The notes: a model not told the origin generated them from the letters alone. DNA of 64,000 nucleotides from JAPLIS01 sp963719415 (GCA_963719415.1 OY970383.1:868001-932000), one strand, 5' to 3'. Counted from the stretch's first letter, positions 36,090 through 45,713 are shown. Program-made: numbers and translations.

Positions 36090-36590
36090 ATGAGAAAATG
36101 TATTTATTCTATTTTTATTATTTCGGGCTTATTTTTATCTGGTACGGCAGCGGCAGCGGCTCCTGGTTCTACTGAAAATATAATTTTAGCCTCTGCTGCG
36201 GGACTAGCCTATATCGCTGCTAATACTAGATCGGGAGAATTTGCTTCGTCTGCAAGAGCTATAACTAGTTATATTCCTTTGTTTAATATAGCTCAAGTGC
36301 TTACTGAGAGGGCGCAGCTATTGGGTTTTTTACAGGCTCATTTACCGCCAAGCCTTCAAGTTTGTGCTGATTTTGTAAAAAAGGGTATTGAGATTTTATC
36401 CGCTGGACTTGCCACTGTTATGCTAGAAGGTGGCCGCATGCACTTGGTGGGAGAAAGAGGAAGATTAGAAGCAAGGGTAAGCAAAATAGAAAAAGATCAG
36501 AGGGATTTAACCCTTAGGGTAGAAAATTTGGCAGCGGGAGGCTTTTTAGGGATGGGGACTTCTTTTGTGGGATCAAGCAGTAAACGATAA
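36090..36590 (+). CDS. Exported protein of unknown function with C-terminal coiled coil
   Basis: A 166-residue protein with signal peptide MRKCIYSIFIISGLFLSGTA cleaving near AAAAAPG. Ala-rich helical middle (ASAAGLAYIAANTRSGEFAS), a possible amphipathic region at residues 65-100, and a short coiled coil (LEARVSKIEKDQRDLTLRVE, about 128-150) before a Gly/Ser-rich end. GGGG lies 10 bases before the ATG. A single gene with a terminator 80 bp downstream. No family recognised. Confidence 0.6.
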   Translation: MRKCIYSIFIISGLFLSGTAAAAAPGSTENIILASAAGLAYIAANTRSGEFASSARAITSYIPLFNIAQVLTERAQLLGFLQAHLPPSLQVCADFVKKGIEILSAGLATVMLEGGRMHLVGERGRLEARVSKIEKDQRDLTLRVENLAAGGFLGMGTSFVGSSSKR

Positions 36591-36671
36591 TGTTGGGTTG
36601 TGTAGCCGAAGGTGCTTGGCGCTTCCGGCTCCGATAATACATTTTTAATTAACTATAGTGAATATATGAAT

Positions 36672-36714
36672 AAGGCTATTTACACCTCTCGGGGACGTAA
36701 ATAGCCTTGTTTTT
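36672..36714 (+). terminator. Rho-independent terminator
   Basis: AAGGCTATTTAC pairs perfectly with GTAAATAGCCTT around a 13-base GC-rich loop, followed by GTTTTT. It ends transcription of the gene at 36090-36590 and lies just before the left end of the IS5-like element. A related hairpin with the same GGCTATTT core and a similar downstream stretch occurs at 38797. Confidence 0.85.
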
Positions 36715-36753
36715 AAATCTACTTTTTATTATTAGACTTCTTTTGAAACTATA

Positions 36754-37706
36754 TAGCAAAGCGTTGATAAATAACCCCAAAAGAATATACTAATTTCTAA
36801 ACAAAAATTTAGGAGTTATAGTATGTATAGCGTAGACATAAGAAAAAAAGCTCTCGATTTATTAATCGAGAAGAAAATGAAAAAAACAGAAGTAGCATTG
36901 TTGCTTGATATAGACAGAAAAACATTATATACATGGAATAAAATATTCAAAAAAGAAGGCCGCATTGCACCATTATCAGATCGAACAAAATCTGGAAAAA
37001 GCAGAAGAAAATTAGATTTAGTTAAATTTAAACTTTTTTTGGACGAACATCAAGATTGGACCATTAAAGCAATGACTGAAGCGTTGAAAGTTGGTAAAAC
37101 AGCAGTAGGAACAGCTATAAAGGCTCTTGGTTACACTCGAAAAAAAAACAATATTTATTCAAAGAAAGAATAGAGAAAGCACGAATAGAGTTTGCAGAGA
37201 AAGTAAAAAAAATAAAAAAATCAGAATTGGTATATTTTGACGAATCTGGAATTGACAATAACGAACGATATGCATATGGATGGGGATTGCGTGGCAAGCG
37301 CGTTTTTGCTGAAAAACCCGGGCATTCTACGCAAAGAACAAGTATTTGCGCAGGTCTTTTTGAAAATAAACTTTGTGCGCCTTTAATATTCGATGGTTAT
37401 TGCAATAAAGAAATTATTAAATGTTATTTTGAGGCTGTTTTGCTGCCACATATAGGCACTGGAAAGACTATTGTTTTAGATAACGCATCGTTTCACAAAT
37501 GGATCGAAATCTCTGATATTGTAAATAAAGCTGGTTGTTCTTTGCTTTTTTTACCTGCTTATTCTCCAGACTTAAACCCAATAGAACATCATTGGGCTTA
37601 CCTAAAAAATAATATTAGGCGTGAGCTTGAATTTGTTGAAAATGATATTTGGAAAGCGACTTGTAATGCATTTGAGAAAATGGGGAATTCTTAGTGCGCT
37701 ATGCTA
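36754..37706 (+). mobile_element. IS630-like insertion sequence, copy 2 (nested)
   Basis: A 953-bp element with ends TAGCAAAGCG and CGCTATGCTA and TA on both flanks, same as the copy at 22095-23047 but in the opposite orientation. Removing it restores a continuous leader for the IS5-like transposase. Confidence 0.92.
36823..37694 (+). CDS. IS630 family transposase in two frames (copy 2)
   Basis: Identical in both encoded parts to the transposase at 22107-22978. The first frame (36823-37173) carries the helix-turn-helix; the second (open from about 37140 to 37694) carries the DDE residues in YFDESG, LDNASFH and PIEHHW. The join is a run of nine A's at 37140-37148. After a -1 shift the sequence continues QYLFKERIEKARIEFAEK into the catalytic domain without a stop. 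Cut-and-paste transposition at TA sites is expected for this family. Confidence 0.9.
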
Positions 37707-37750
37707 TAAATTATGCAGTAAACTTCATACTTAACATAAGGAGATTGTTT

Positions 37751-38570
37751 ATGAAGTTTGCAAACTTACAAAATACAAATGATAAGAATTTTAGAAGAGT
37801 TACGGGGGTAAAGCGTAGTACATTTACCAAAATGGTGGAAGTAATTACATTGGCTGAACGAGTTAAAAAAGCAAAAGGGGGAAGACCAAATTCACTTTCT
37901 GTAGAAGATAGAATTTTAATGGCCTTAGAATACTTGCGTGAATATCGAACTTATTTGCATATAGCGACATCATATGGCTTAAGTGAAAGTGCTGCTTTTC
38001 AATGCATACGCTGGATTGAAAATACGTTTATTTCCAATAAAGAATTTAGATTGCCAGGAAAAAAGGCACTTCTTAAAAGCGACCATGAATTTGAAGTTAT
38101 TCTTATGGATGTAGCTGAGTCTCCAATTGAAAGACCCAAAAAAAACAACGCCAATTCTACTCAGGCAAAAAGAAAAAACATACGTTAAAAACACAACTTA
38201 TCGCTGATAAAAAAACACAAAAAATTATTTGTACTAATTTTGCGAAAGGGAAAACTCATGATTTTAGAGTTTTCAAAGAATCTGGAGTAAAGTTCATGCC
38301 TAATATTACATCATTAACTGATACAGGCTACTAAGGACTTCAGAAGCTGCATGCAAATACTTTAATGGCGAAAAAAAAAAGTAAAAAGCGACCATTGACC
38401 TTAGAAGAAAAAAAAACAATCGAAAGATTTCCAGCGAAAGAGTTTTAAATGAGCATATATTTAGCCGTCTCAAGCGCTTTAAAATTATTGCTGACAAATA
38501 TCGCAATCGAAGAAAGCGCTTTGGATTAAGATTTAACCTTATTGCTGGGATCTATAATTATGAGCTTTAA
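37751..38570 (+). pseudogene. IS5 family (IS1031-like) transposase, broken
   Basis: The ATG at 37751 has AGGAG upstream. The first 145 residues are intact: helix-turn-helix region (LSVEDRILMALEYLREYRTY, ATSYGLSESAAFQCIRWIE) and the first catalytic Asp in VILMDVAESPIERPKK. A frameshift near 38160 follows; the next frame reads KHTLKTQLIADKK, ICTNFAKGKTHDFRVFKESG and SLTDTGY, where a TAA replaces the expected Gln codon before GLQKLHANT. A second frameshift near 38435 precedes NEHIFSRLKRFKIIADKYRN and FGLRFNLIAGIYNYEL. At least three disabling lesions make this a dead transposase. Confidence 0.88.
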
Positions 38571-38920
38571 ATGGTTTCAAAAGAAGTCTAATAAATATAG
38601 CGCGGTTGCCCTGGGGTAAAGAGGGGCCAAAAGTAGGAAGTTTTAGTACACGGTAAAACTAGTATCCAAGCTATTTTATGATCTCTTGCGTGGAGCTATC
38701 GTTATTTAATAGGTCTTTAGCATAATCAGGCGAGACAGGTTTGTTCAACTACATTACAGCTTTTTTTATAGTTTTCTTACGTTGAACTCTCGCTATAAAA
38801 GTGAGGCTATTTTCGCTTCCGGAGAGAGCGAAAATAGCCTCACTTTTAAATCTATTTTTTTATTATTATATCGTGTTTATTGAGCGATCAACATAGTTGC
38901 TTTGACAGCTCTTGTTCGCC
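38571..38920. other. Intergenic region after the nested IS
   Basis: 350 bp with the right end of the IS5-like element (38574-38592), about 200 bp of unassigned sequence including a small AGTTTTA/TAAAACT hairpin near 38640, and the large inverted repeat at 38797-38847. No open frame of convincing length was seen. Confidence 0.5.
38797..38847. terminator. Bidirectional terminator hairpin
   Basis: A perfect 21-bp stem, AAAAGTGAGGCTATTTTCGCT and its complement, around a 9-base loop, with A-run on one side and T-run on the other. It would terminate the minus-strand gene ending at 38921 and any plus-strand transcription out of the IS elements. Confidence 0.8.
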
Positions 38921-40450
38921 TTAAGCCAAGCCAACCAGTCTGAGATGATCTGCAAATTCTCTATTTTCTTTTTTTCTTTTATTTTCGACTAATAAGGTTG
39001 CTACGGTTCTTGAAGCTTCAGCTCGTTCTAGTTTTGTTTTTTCAGTTTGTTTATGCATAATCATACGATTTTCATTTTGTATAGCAGCTAAATTACTTTC
39101 AGCTAAAGCTTGTTGAAGAGCTTTATTTTTTTCTTTTTCTTCTTGGCTATATGCACTTGATAATTGTAAGGCAAGGCGTGTCAGGCTTGCGTCTTGTTGT
39201 GGCTGGACAAGAATTTGTTCATGCTCTTCTTTTTGTTCTCTCTTTTGCTTTTGCGCAAGAGCTGCTTTTTGGGGTAAGCGATCTAATCTGTTTTTTTGAC
39301 CATCAAATGCTTGTTGTAAGCGGAAAAATGAGAAGCGATGAGGCGGAACAGATGAGCAGCGATCTGGCGGAGAAAACAGGGAGATATCTGCATGTTTTTG
39401 GCCTTGAACTTGTTTTAATTGTTGTTGACTATTTTTTTTGCGTTCTCTCGTTTGTGATGGCAGAAGACCCGATCTTTGTTGGAGAGTTTTAGTTGCTTTT
39501 AAAATTTCTGTTTTTATATTTTTAGGTAAGGTGACTCGGTATTCAGTTTCAGCATTGAATGCTTCATAGCGACAATGTTGGGGGGTTACCTTAACTTTTA
39601 ATATTCGTTTTTGATTTGTTTGCTTGTTATGCAGTTCTACGAAATATCTTACTCGTGTTTTTCCGAATTTTGTTTTTCCAATTCTAATGCGATTATTGTC
39701 GAGACTATATTGGTTGCCACGATTATAGCCAAGTAAGCTTTTATGTTGTGATGCATCATAGACCGACGGTCTCGAGATTTTGGATTCGTGCTTGGTGTGT
39801 TGAAATCTAATCTGTCTATCTTGCGGCACAATTTGTTGTTTGCTCGTTAGAACTTGGTTGTTATGTTGGTGTTCAATTCGTTGATTAGTATCAGCGGTAG
39901 AGCGTTTGAATTGGCGCCTGGAATAGGCTGCTTGTTGTTTATAGTCACGAGTCTTTTTTACTTTTTGTTCTCGGGCTAATTCTTTTTGTTGGAAGGCAAG
40001 CTTTTTTTGTTGTTGGATTTTTTCTTTTTCAGCTTCTTCAGCGTCTTCTTGGCGTTCACGGGCTTCTTCTTCTCGTCGTTGGTAGACTTTTTTTTCTTGT
40101 GCAATCGCTATTTTTTTTTGTTTTTTGCGGATCTTTTTTTTCTGAGCTTTTTTTTCTGACACTTCTTTTTTTCGTTGATAGTCAGCGTGGGCTTGTTTTA
40201 GTTGAACAGTTTTTTCTTTTGTAGTTTGTTTTACCTGTTCTCGTGAATCTTCATGATTAAAAAATATTGCAAGTGTTTTTTCAATTTTTTCTTGCTTTTT
40301 GGGATTGCTAGTACCCATTTTTAGATCGGGGCATACGATATTAAGAAGCCCATTAGCTCTACGGAGATTGGCGCTGGGTTTATTTTTAATCATTCCATAG
40401 ACGGGTAAAAACGTTAATAAAAATAAGATATTCAATATAGTTATTTTCAT
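38921..40450 (-). CDS. Exported coiled-coil protein with conserved C-terminal module
   Basis: A 509-residue protein with signal peptide (residues 1-19, MKITILNILFLLTFLPVYG). Residues about 65-185 are a Lys/Gln/Glu-rich coiled coil. A compact region at about 250-325 (IRIGKTKFGKTRVRYFVELH, then ILKVKVTP, then YRVTLPKNIKTEILKAT) looks like a small beta-rich domain and has a counterpart in the next gene upstream. The C-terminal 70 residues (ALQQALAESNLAAIQNENRM ... FADHLRLVGLA) also match that gene. Likely a tandem duplicate pair. Function unknown. Confidence 0.7.
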   Translation of the reverse strand: MKITILNILFLLTFLPVYGMIKNKPSANLRRANGLLNIVCPDLKMGTSNPKKQEKIEKTLAIFFNHEDSREQVKQTTKEKTVQLKQAHADYQRKKEVSEKKAQKKKIRKKQKKIAIAQEKKVYQRREEEARERQEDAEEAEKEKIQQQKKLAFQQKELAREQKVKKTRDYKQQAAYSRRQFKRSTADTNQRIEHQHNNQVLTSKQQIVPQDRQIRFQHTKHESKISRPSVYDASQHKSLLGYNRGNQYSLDNNRIRIGKTKFGKTRVRYFVELHNKQTNQKRILKVKVTPQHCRYEAFNAETEYRVTLPKNIKTEILKATKTLQQRSGLLPSQTRERKKNSQQQLKQVQGQKHADISLFSPPDRCSSVPPHRFSFFRLQQAFDGQKNRLDRLPQKAALAQKQKREQKEEHEQILVQPQQDASLTRLALQLSSAYSQEEKEKNKALQQALAESNLAAIQNENRMIMHKQTEKTKLERAEASRTVATLLVENKRKKENREFADHLRLVGLA

Positions 40451-40599
40451 GAGTTGTTCCTGTTTTTTTGAGTATAGGCATAATATTCGGTTTAGTTATT
40501 TTTAGCTACATAAATCAGTATAGTTTTTTTAGTAGCTATTTAAGGTGTTGGATCTAATGGCCATTCAAGATCATTAGAGCGATGTTGTTGTTGGTATCG

Positions 40600-42491
40600 C
40601 TACCCCCTACTTAAGAGACCCGAAGATTCATATCTATTGCGTAGCGACCTAAGATTGCTACTTGACTGTTCTTGTGTCTCTTGCTCGTCATGATCCAAGC
40701 CAACAAATCTGAGATGGTCGGCAAATTTTTTATCTTCTTTTTTTCTTATATTTGTAGCGACTATCGCAGCTACTGTTTTTGCAATCTCAGCTTGTTCTTG
40801 TTTGGCTTTTTCAGCTTGTTTATACATAATCATACGATTTGCATTTTGTATAGCAGCTAAATCACTTTTTATGAGAGCTTCTTGGAGCGCGTTATTTTCC
40901 TCTTTTCCTTCTGACCGGCATAGGTCTAGATTCGGATTGAAAAGGTGTACTAGATTTATATTTTGTTGCTGAGACCTTGGAGTGAGCGCACATTGTTGTC
41001 TGGGCTCTAGTTGACTAAGAGGGGGAGTGAATAAATAGGGTGAATAGTTTTTGATATTATAGAATGTTCTATCTAACAATGTATAAATTTCCTTTTCGGA
41101 CATGAATTGTCGGTAGACTTTGTTGAGTGCGGCGTCAGCCATAGTCCTTTGACGATTAATGGTTAAGTCGAATTTATTTTTTTGGTTTGTCATATGTTTA
41201 TCGAATTCGAATCTTTCATTTTTAAGCATGATCTGTTTTGTGCTTGATTCAATCCTTGGATCGTTTGTGATGTTATTAATTAAGCTTTGGTATTCACGGT
41301 GATACTGCAATGCTTTTTCCTGATGTTCTTTGTTTTGATTAGTTAGAAAAGAATTGAAAGGATCAATTAAATATGATTTATATCGCTGAAGATTTTTTGC
41401 GTAGGTTGGGGCTTTTTGGTCCTGTACATATCCGTGAGCAATTAGTTTAGGAGTTGCTGATTGTTGAAGAACTGGCAAAATATCACCTGTGTGTTCAAGT
41501 GTGGCTTGTGGATGGAAAGTCAGGGGTTTTTGTATTTCTTCCTTATTGGATGATACAGTTAGGCTAGAATGGGCTTTTTGTTGGCCCTTTTTTTCTTTTT
41601 CTTGTGTTTCTTGGAGTCTAAGAAGTTCTAGTGTATGGTTTAAACTGTTTTTCATATCCCATAATAGTTCCTCTCTTATATTTTCTGGCAATCTAAATGG
41701 AATGCGGGGATTTTCTTTGTCATATACTTTTTGGCTACCTATTTTGTAGCCCTTAGAACTTTCTTTTGCAAAAATTTCAAAGATTACAAACTGCTTTTGT
41801 CCTGTTGTTTGATCTTCGAGAGAATAAGGGATCATTATACGAATGGTGCCTTTTTCAGTTTTTTCTCCAACTATTATATCTTCAACTTTAAATACGGTAT
41901 TGTGTTGTTCTTGAGCTGATTGTTCATGATTAACTTGAGTCTCATTGTTTTGTTGTAAACTTGTTGCAGATTCGCTCGTCAATAATTGTTGGTCAGAAAG
42001 GGAAGCTGCTAGTTCTAAAAAGTTATTGGCTTCAGGTTCGATTTGTTTTTGTTGTCGAACTAAATTTTCTTCTTTGCGCTGAAGAGCTAATTCTTCTCGT
42101 TCTCGTTTAAAAGCTAACCTTCGTTCTTGTTTAAGAATTTTTTTTTGACGAGTCTTTTCCTGTTTAAGCGCTTTTTTTTTTCTTCTTTTTCTTCTTTTTC
42201 TTCTTCACGGATCAATTCTTTAGCCCTTTGATCGGCTTGTTGAATTTCTAGTTTTTGTTGTCGAAGAGACTTTTCTTTGGGTGTTGCTATTGGTCGTAGT
42301 TCAAAACGTTGGTGCTCTTTGGTAGCATTTTCTTTTTGAGGCTGTTGTTGAGACATTTTTTTTGTTGGACTAGAGGATATTTCCTTTAGGGCGCTAGGGG
42401 AGAGGTAGAGCGGCGATTTTTGTTGTGAAGCCATTATATAATCGGATGACAACGCTAATAAAAGCAAGACGATTAATATATCTATTTTCAT
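40600..42491 (-). CDS. Exported coiled-coil protein, frameshifted at a ten-A run
   Basis: The gene starts at 42491 (MKIDILIVLLLLALSSDYIM signal peptide). Its frame runs to a stop at 42114. A second frame, open from about 42190 to 40600, continues with the expected charged sequence (KQEKTRQKKILKQERRLAFK) and then the small domain IIVGEKTEKGTIRIMIPYSL and the C-terminus NALQEALIKSDLAAIQNANR to FADHLRFVGLD, both matching the gene at 38921-40450. The two frames meet at ten consecutive A's (42172-42181, read on the minus strand). A one-base slip would give about 625 residues. It could be a recent mutation, a phase-variable tract, programmed slippage or a sequence error. Confidence 0.7.
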
Positions 42492-42652
42492 ATATTTTTC
42501 CTAAAAAATTATAAATTGTTTTTAAAAAGTCTATGAGGCTTAAAATGTTTTTTTATATAAGTTACGTGTAATAACGTAATTTGTGCGATTTAATTATTAT
42601 TGTATTTTTTATGAAGTTTAAATGTTATTGTACTGTTTTGTTTGATGATGTC

Positions 42653-42709
42653 AAATCTCAAAACTCAGAAAAAGCTTAAACTTCCCGCTTTTTCTGAGTT
42701 TTGAGATTT
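42653..42709 (+). terminator. Long perfect hairpin, possible terminator
   Basis: A 23-bp perfect inverted repeat (AAATCTCAAAACTCAG...) with 11-base loop, followed by a T-run on the plus strand. No plus-strand gene lies just upstream, so it may insulate alaS from plus-strand readthrough or act on the minus strand. Confidence 0.6.
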
Positions 42710-42919
42710 TTTTGGGTTTGCTTTATTATTGACATCTCCGGGTTTGGCAACAGACCATGCTATAGCAAGATTTAGATAAAAAACCCTAAGCCGGTAAAAT
42801 ATTAAAATTGGTGAAATAATTTTAGGGTGGTTCTTAGTGGAGTCTACAATAGAGTAATTTTCAATGCGCTCAGCCATATCTGTTAGCGCGAACAAGACGA
42901 AAAACAATAATGCTGTCAA
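42665..42919 (-). CDS. Possible small membrane protein (weak)
   Basis: An 84-codon frame starting at a TTG (no ATG, no clear ribosome-binding site). It has one hydrophobic N-terminal segment (LLFFVLFALTDMA) and its last codons run through one arm of the long hairpin at 42653-42709. A gene ending inside a terminator stem is common, and the sequence does not look random, but the start is poor. It may be a fragment of a former exported protein gene. Confidence 0.25.
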   Translation of the reverse strand: MTALLFFVLFALTDMAERIENYSIVDSTKNHPKIISPILIFYRLRVFYLNLAIAWSVAKPGDVNNKANPKKSQNSEKAGSLSFF

Positions 42920-43070
42920 TTTTGTGTTAGTCTCAGTTGATTGAAATCATAAAAAAAAGTATCTTTATAATTAGCAAATGCTTATATATATCAGTAAATG
43001 TTTTTTCTAACATGAGTACATACTTTTATATATATTGGCGAATGTCTTTACCCATAAAAGGATCCATTAT

Positions 43071-45713
43071 ATGAAATCATCTGAAATACGCACTCGTTTT
43101 TTTACTTTTTTTAGTAATCTGGGCCATGAAAAAGTTGCAAGTTCATCATTAATTCCAGCACAAGACCCTACGCTGCTTTTTACTAATGCGGGTATGAATC
43201 AGTTTAAGGACCTTTTTTTAGGATTAGAAAAGCGAAATTATACGCGAGCGGTAAGTATCCAAAAGTGTGTACGGGCAGGTGGAAAACATAATGATCTGGA
43301 TAACGTAGGTTTTACTAAAAGACATCTTACTTTTTTTGAAATGATGGGTAATTTTTCTTTTAACGATTATTTTAAAAAAGAAGCTATTCGCTATGCATGG
43401 GATTTTCTAACAAAAGAACTTTCTATCTCTTCTCAGTTTCTTCATGTTTCTGTTTTTTTTACCGATGATGAATCGTATGCTATATGGCTTAATGATATAA
43501 AGTTGCCTGCAGAAAAAATTCATCGATTAGGAGAGGAAGAAAATTTTTGGGCAATGGGAGATACGGGACCATGTGGACCGTGCACAGAAATTCATATTGA
43601 CCGTGGGCCAACGTATGGATGTGCTGATGGAACTGATTGTGGGCCAGCTTGTGTCTGCGATCGTTTTTTAGAAATTTGGAATGTTGTTTTTATGCAATTT
43701 GATCGCCAAATAGATGGGACCCTTAAAGAGCTTAAACAGAAAGGCGTTGATACAGGAATGGGCCTTGAGCGACTTTCTGCCGTGATGCAAGATAGAGATT
43801 CAGTTTTTCAGACTGATCTTTTTACTCCTCTTATTGCTCGTATTGAAGAAATAACCAAAATAGTTTATGCGCAACAAAAAGATGATTTAAAAGCAGCATT
43901 TCATGTACTTGCTGATCATGCACGTTCAGCAACACTTCTTATTAATGATGGGGCAGCTCCTTCAAATGATGGACGTGGGTATGTATTGCGAAAAATTATT
44001 CGCCGGGCAGCTTTATTTGCAGAAAAACTGAGCAATAAACATGAACTTTTTCCTGATATTTCCCGTGCAGTAATAGAAGAACTTAAAGAGTATTATCCGG
44101 ACTTAGTTGCTAATGCTACGCTGATTTATGAAGTACTAATGAGTGAAATTGAAAAATTTGCTCATAATTTAGTAAGAGGCAAAGCTATCTTAACAAAATA
44201 TTTTCAAGAAAGTGTTGCAACTAAAAAAATAACCGGAGCTCAAGCATTTAAAATGTATGATACCTATGGTTTTCCTCTAGAATTGATTGTGTTGATTTCT
44301 CAAGAACACGGGTATACCGTTGATAATACAGAATTTGATGCAATGATGCGTAAACAGCAGATGCAGTCGGGTAAAAAACAGGTTGATCCTCTAGATTCTT
44401 TTGAGCTTGATGAATCAATTCAGACCGTTTTTACTGGCTATACTGAACTAAGTACTGTTTCTACAATAAGCGCTCTTATTTGTAACGATATGTTGACAGA
44501 TAGAGTTGTTGCTGGTGCAACTTGTTGGTTAATTACTCCAAAGTCTCCCTTTTTTATTGTAGGAGGAGGCCAGGTTCCTGATACGGGTTGGATTGTAATT
44601 GAAGATTATAAAATTCCTGTTTTAAGTGTCCGATTTATTAATGGAAGAATCGCTGTTTATCTAGAAACTCCCATAGATATTAAAATCGGAGCTTCTGTAA
44701 AATCAGAAGTAAATCGAGAATGGCGGACCTATGCAATGAAGAATCATACGGCAACCCATTTATTGCAAGCAGCTCTTATTGAAATATTGGGTCGCACCGT
44801 CAAGCAATCTGGTTCTTTAGTGCACCCAGACTATCTTCGTTTTGATTTTACTTATCACGAGAACATATCAGATGAAAATTGTAAGAAAATAGAGGCGTTA
44901 GTAAACCAGAAAATTCAAGAAAATATTCCTGTTTCAGTTTCTGAAAAAAGCATGAGAGAAGCAGTTAAAGAAGGAGCGCTGGCTTTTTTTGGCGATAAGT
45001 ATAATCCAGATAAAGTTCGTGTAATCGGTATAGATAATTTTTCTATTGAGCTCTGTGGAGGTACGCATGTTAATCAGACGGGTGCAATTGGAGCTTTCAA
45101 AATAATAGAGACTTCAGCATTGTCTGCCGGACATAGACGTATTGTTGCGGTAACTGGGCCAGCAGCTTTGGCTCTATTTCAAGAAACATTTAATGCAGTA
45201 AAACAGTTAAGTCAAGAATTTAAGGTAAAACGAGATCGTATTGTTGACTCGGTGATTACGCTAAAATCGGATAATAAAAAGCTTAAATGTGAGGTTGCTG
45301 CTACTAAAACAAAACTATGGCTTGCGAACCTTGATAGCTGGTTGACTCAGGTAAAGATAATTAACTCTCTTCCGTTTTTATATGTCATGGTAGAAAATGC
45401 GTCCGGCCAAGATTTAAAAGATATAGCTGCTCTTATCAGTCAAAAACAAAATGGCTTTGTTTTTGTCATAAATGGTATTTCAGATAAAATTTCTGGTATG
45501 GTTCAGACGCTTTTTTTTGCTCAACTATCAGATCAATATAAATGCTCTATCGATCTTAAGCAACTTGCCGATTGGTTAAAAAAAACGTACAACTTATCGG
45601 GTGGTAGTATGAATAATAGCATTAGAGGGGGCGGCGATATCAAGGTGGCAGATATGGAGTCTAACAACGTATCAGCTTCTATTGGTGGATGGCTTAAAAA
45701 ACACGCTCAATAA
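43071..45713 (+). CDS. alaS: Alanine--tRNA ligase
   Basis: Charges tRNA-Ala and edits mischarged Ser/Gly-tRNA. The ATG at 43071 (AAAGGA upstream) gives 880 residues, a normal length, beginning MKSSEIRTRFFTFFSNLGHE. Class II motifs: TNAGMNQFKDLFLG, motif 2 region VSIQKCVRAGGKHNDLDNVG, and motif 3 DTGMGLERLSAVMQ. The Cys-rich CADGTDCGPACVC loop is a variant insertion before the FLEIWNVVFMQF strand. The editing domain zinc residues are in HTATHLLQAAL and ELCGGTHVNQTG. The C-Ala domain ends with RGGGDIKVADM. It is a single plus-strand gene. Confidence 0.98.
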   Translation: MKSSEIRTRFFTFFSNLGHEKVASSSLIPAQDPTLLFTNAGMNQFKDLFLGLEKRNYTRAVSIQKCVRAGGKHNDLDNVGFTKRHLTFFEMMGNFSFNDYFKKEAIRYAWDFLTKELSISSQFLHVSVFFTDDESYAIWLNDIKLPAEKIHRLGEEENFWAMGDTGPCGPCTEIHIDRGPTYGCADGTDCGPACVCDRFLEIWNVVFMQFDRQIDGTLKELKQKGVDTGMGLERLSAVMQDRDSVFQTDLFTPLIARIEEITKIVYAQQKDDLKAAFHVLADHARSATLLINDGAAPSNDGRGYVLRKIIRRAALFAEKLSNKHELFPDISRAVIEELKEYYPDLVANATLIYEVLMSEIEKFAHNLVRGKAILTKYFQESVATKKITGAQAFKMYDTYGFPLELIVLISQEHGYTVDNTEFDAMMRKQQMQSGKKQVDPLDSFELDESIQTVFTGYTELSTVSTISALICNDMLTDRVVAGATCWLITPKSPFFIVGGGQVPDTGWIVIEDYKIPVLSVRFINGRIAVYLETPIDIKIGASVKSEVNREWRTYAMKNHTATHLLQAALIEILGRTVKQSGSLVHPDYLRFDFTYHENISDENCKKIEALVNQKIQENIPVSVSEKSMREAVKEGALAFFGDKYNPDKVRVIGIDNFSIELCGGTHVNQTGAIGAFKIIETSALSAGHRRIVAVTGPAALALFQETFNAVKQLSQEFKVKRDRIVDSVITLKSDNKKLKCEVAATKTKLWLANLDSWLTQVKIINSLPFLYVMVENASGQDLKDIAALISQKQNGFVFVINGISDKISGMVQTLFFAQLSDQYKCSIDLKQLADWLKKTYNLSGGSMNNSIRGGGDIKVADMESNNVSASIGGWLKKHAQ

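Larger units (their letters stand above)
36731..38592 (+). mobile_element. Decayed IS5-like element interrupted by an IS630 copy
   Basis: The 19-bp sequence ATTAGACTTCTTTTGAAAC at 36731 recurs as its exact reverse complement at 38574-38592. Between these ends lie the IS630 copy (36754-37706) and a broken IS5-type transposase (37751-38570). Without the inserted IS630 the element would be about 0.9 kb, normal for the IS1031/IS5 group. The IS630 landed in the short leader between the left repeat and the transposase start. The exact outer boundary and target duplication could not be fixed by eye. Confidence 0.82.
42492..43070. other. Intergenic region upstream of alaS
   Basis: About 580 bp between the frameshifted coiled-coil gene and alaS (divergent). 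It holds the long inverted repeat at 42653-42709 and a weak 84-codon frame on the minus strand. The alaS promoter presumably lies between 42920 and 43055, which is strongly AT-rich with three similar copies of TATATAT followed by GCAAATG/GTAAATG/GCGAATG near 42980-43045. Confidence 0.45.

Noticed and set aside
36591..36650. Imperfect hairpin AGCCGAAG...CTTCCGGCT as a terminator
   Set aside because: It has a bulge and no T-run, and a perfect terminator lies 50 bp downstream.
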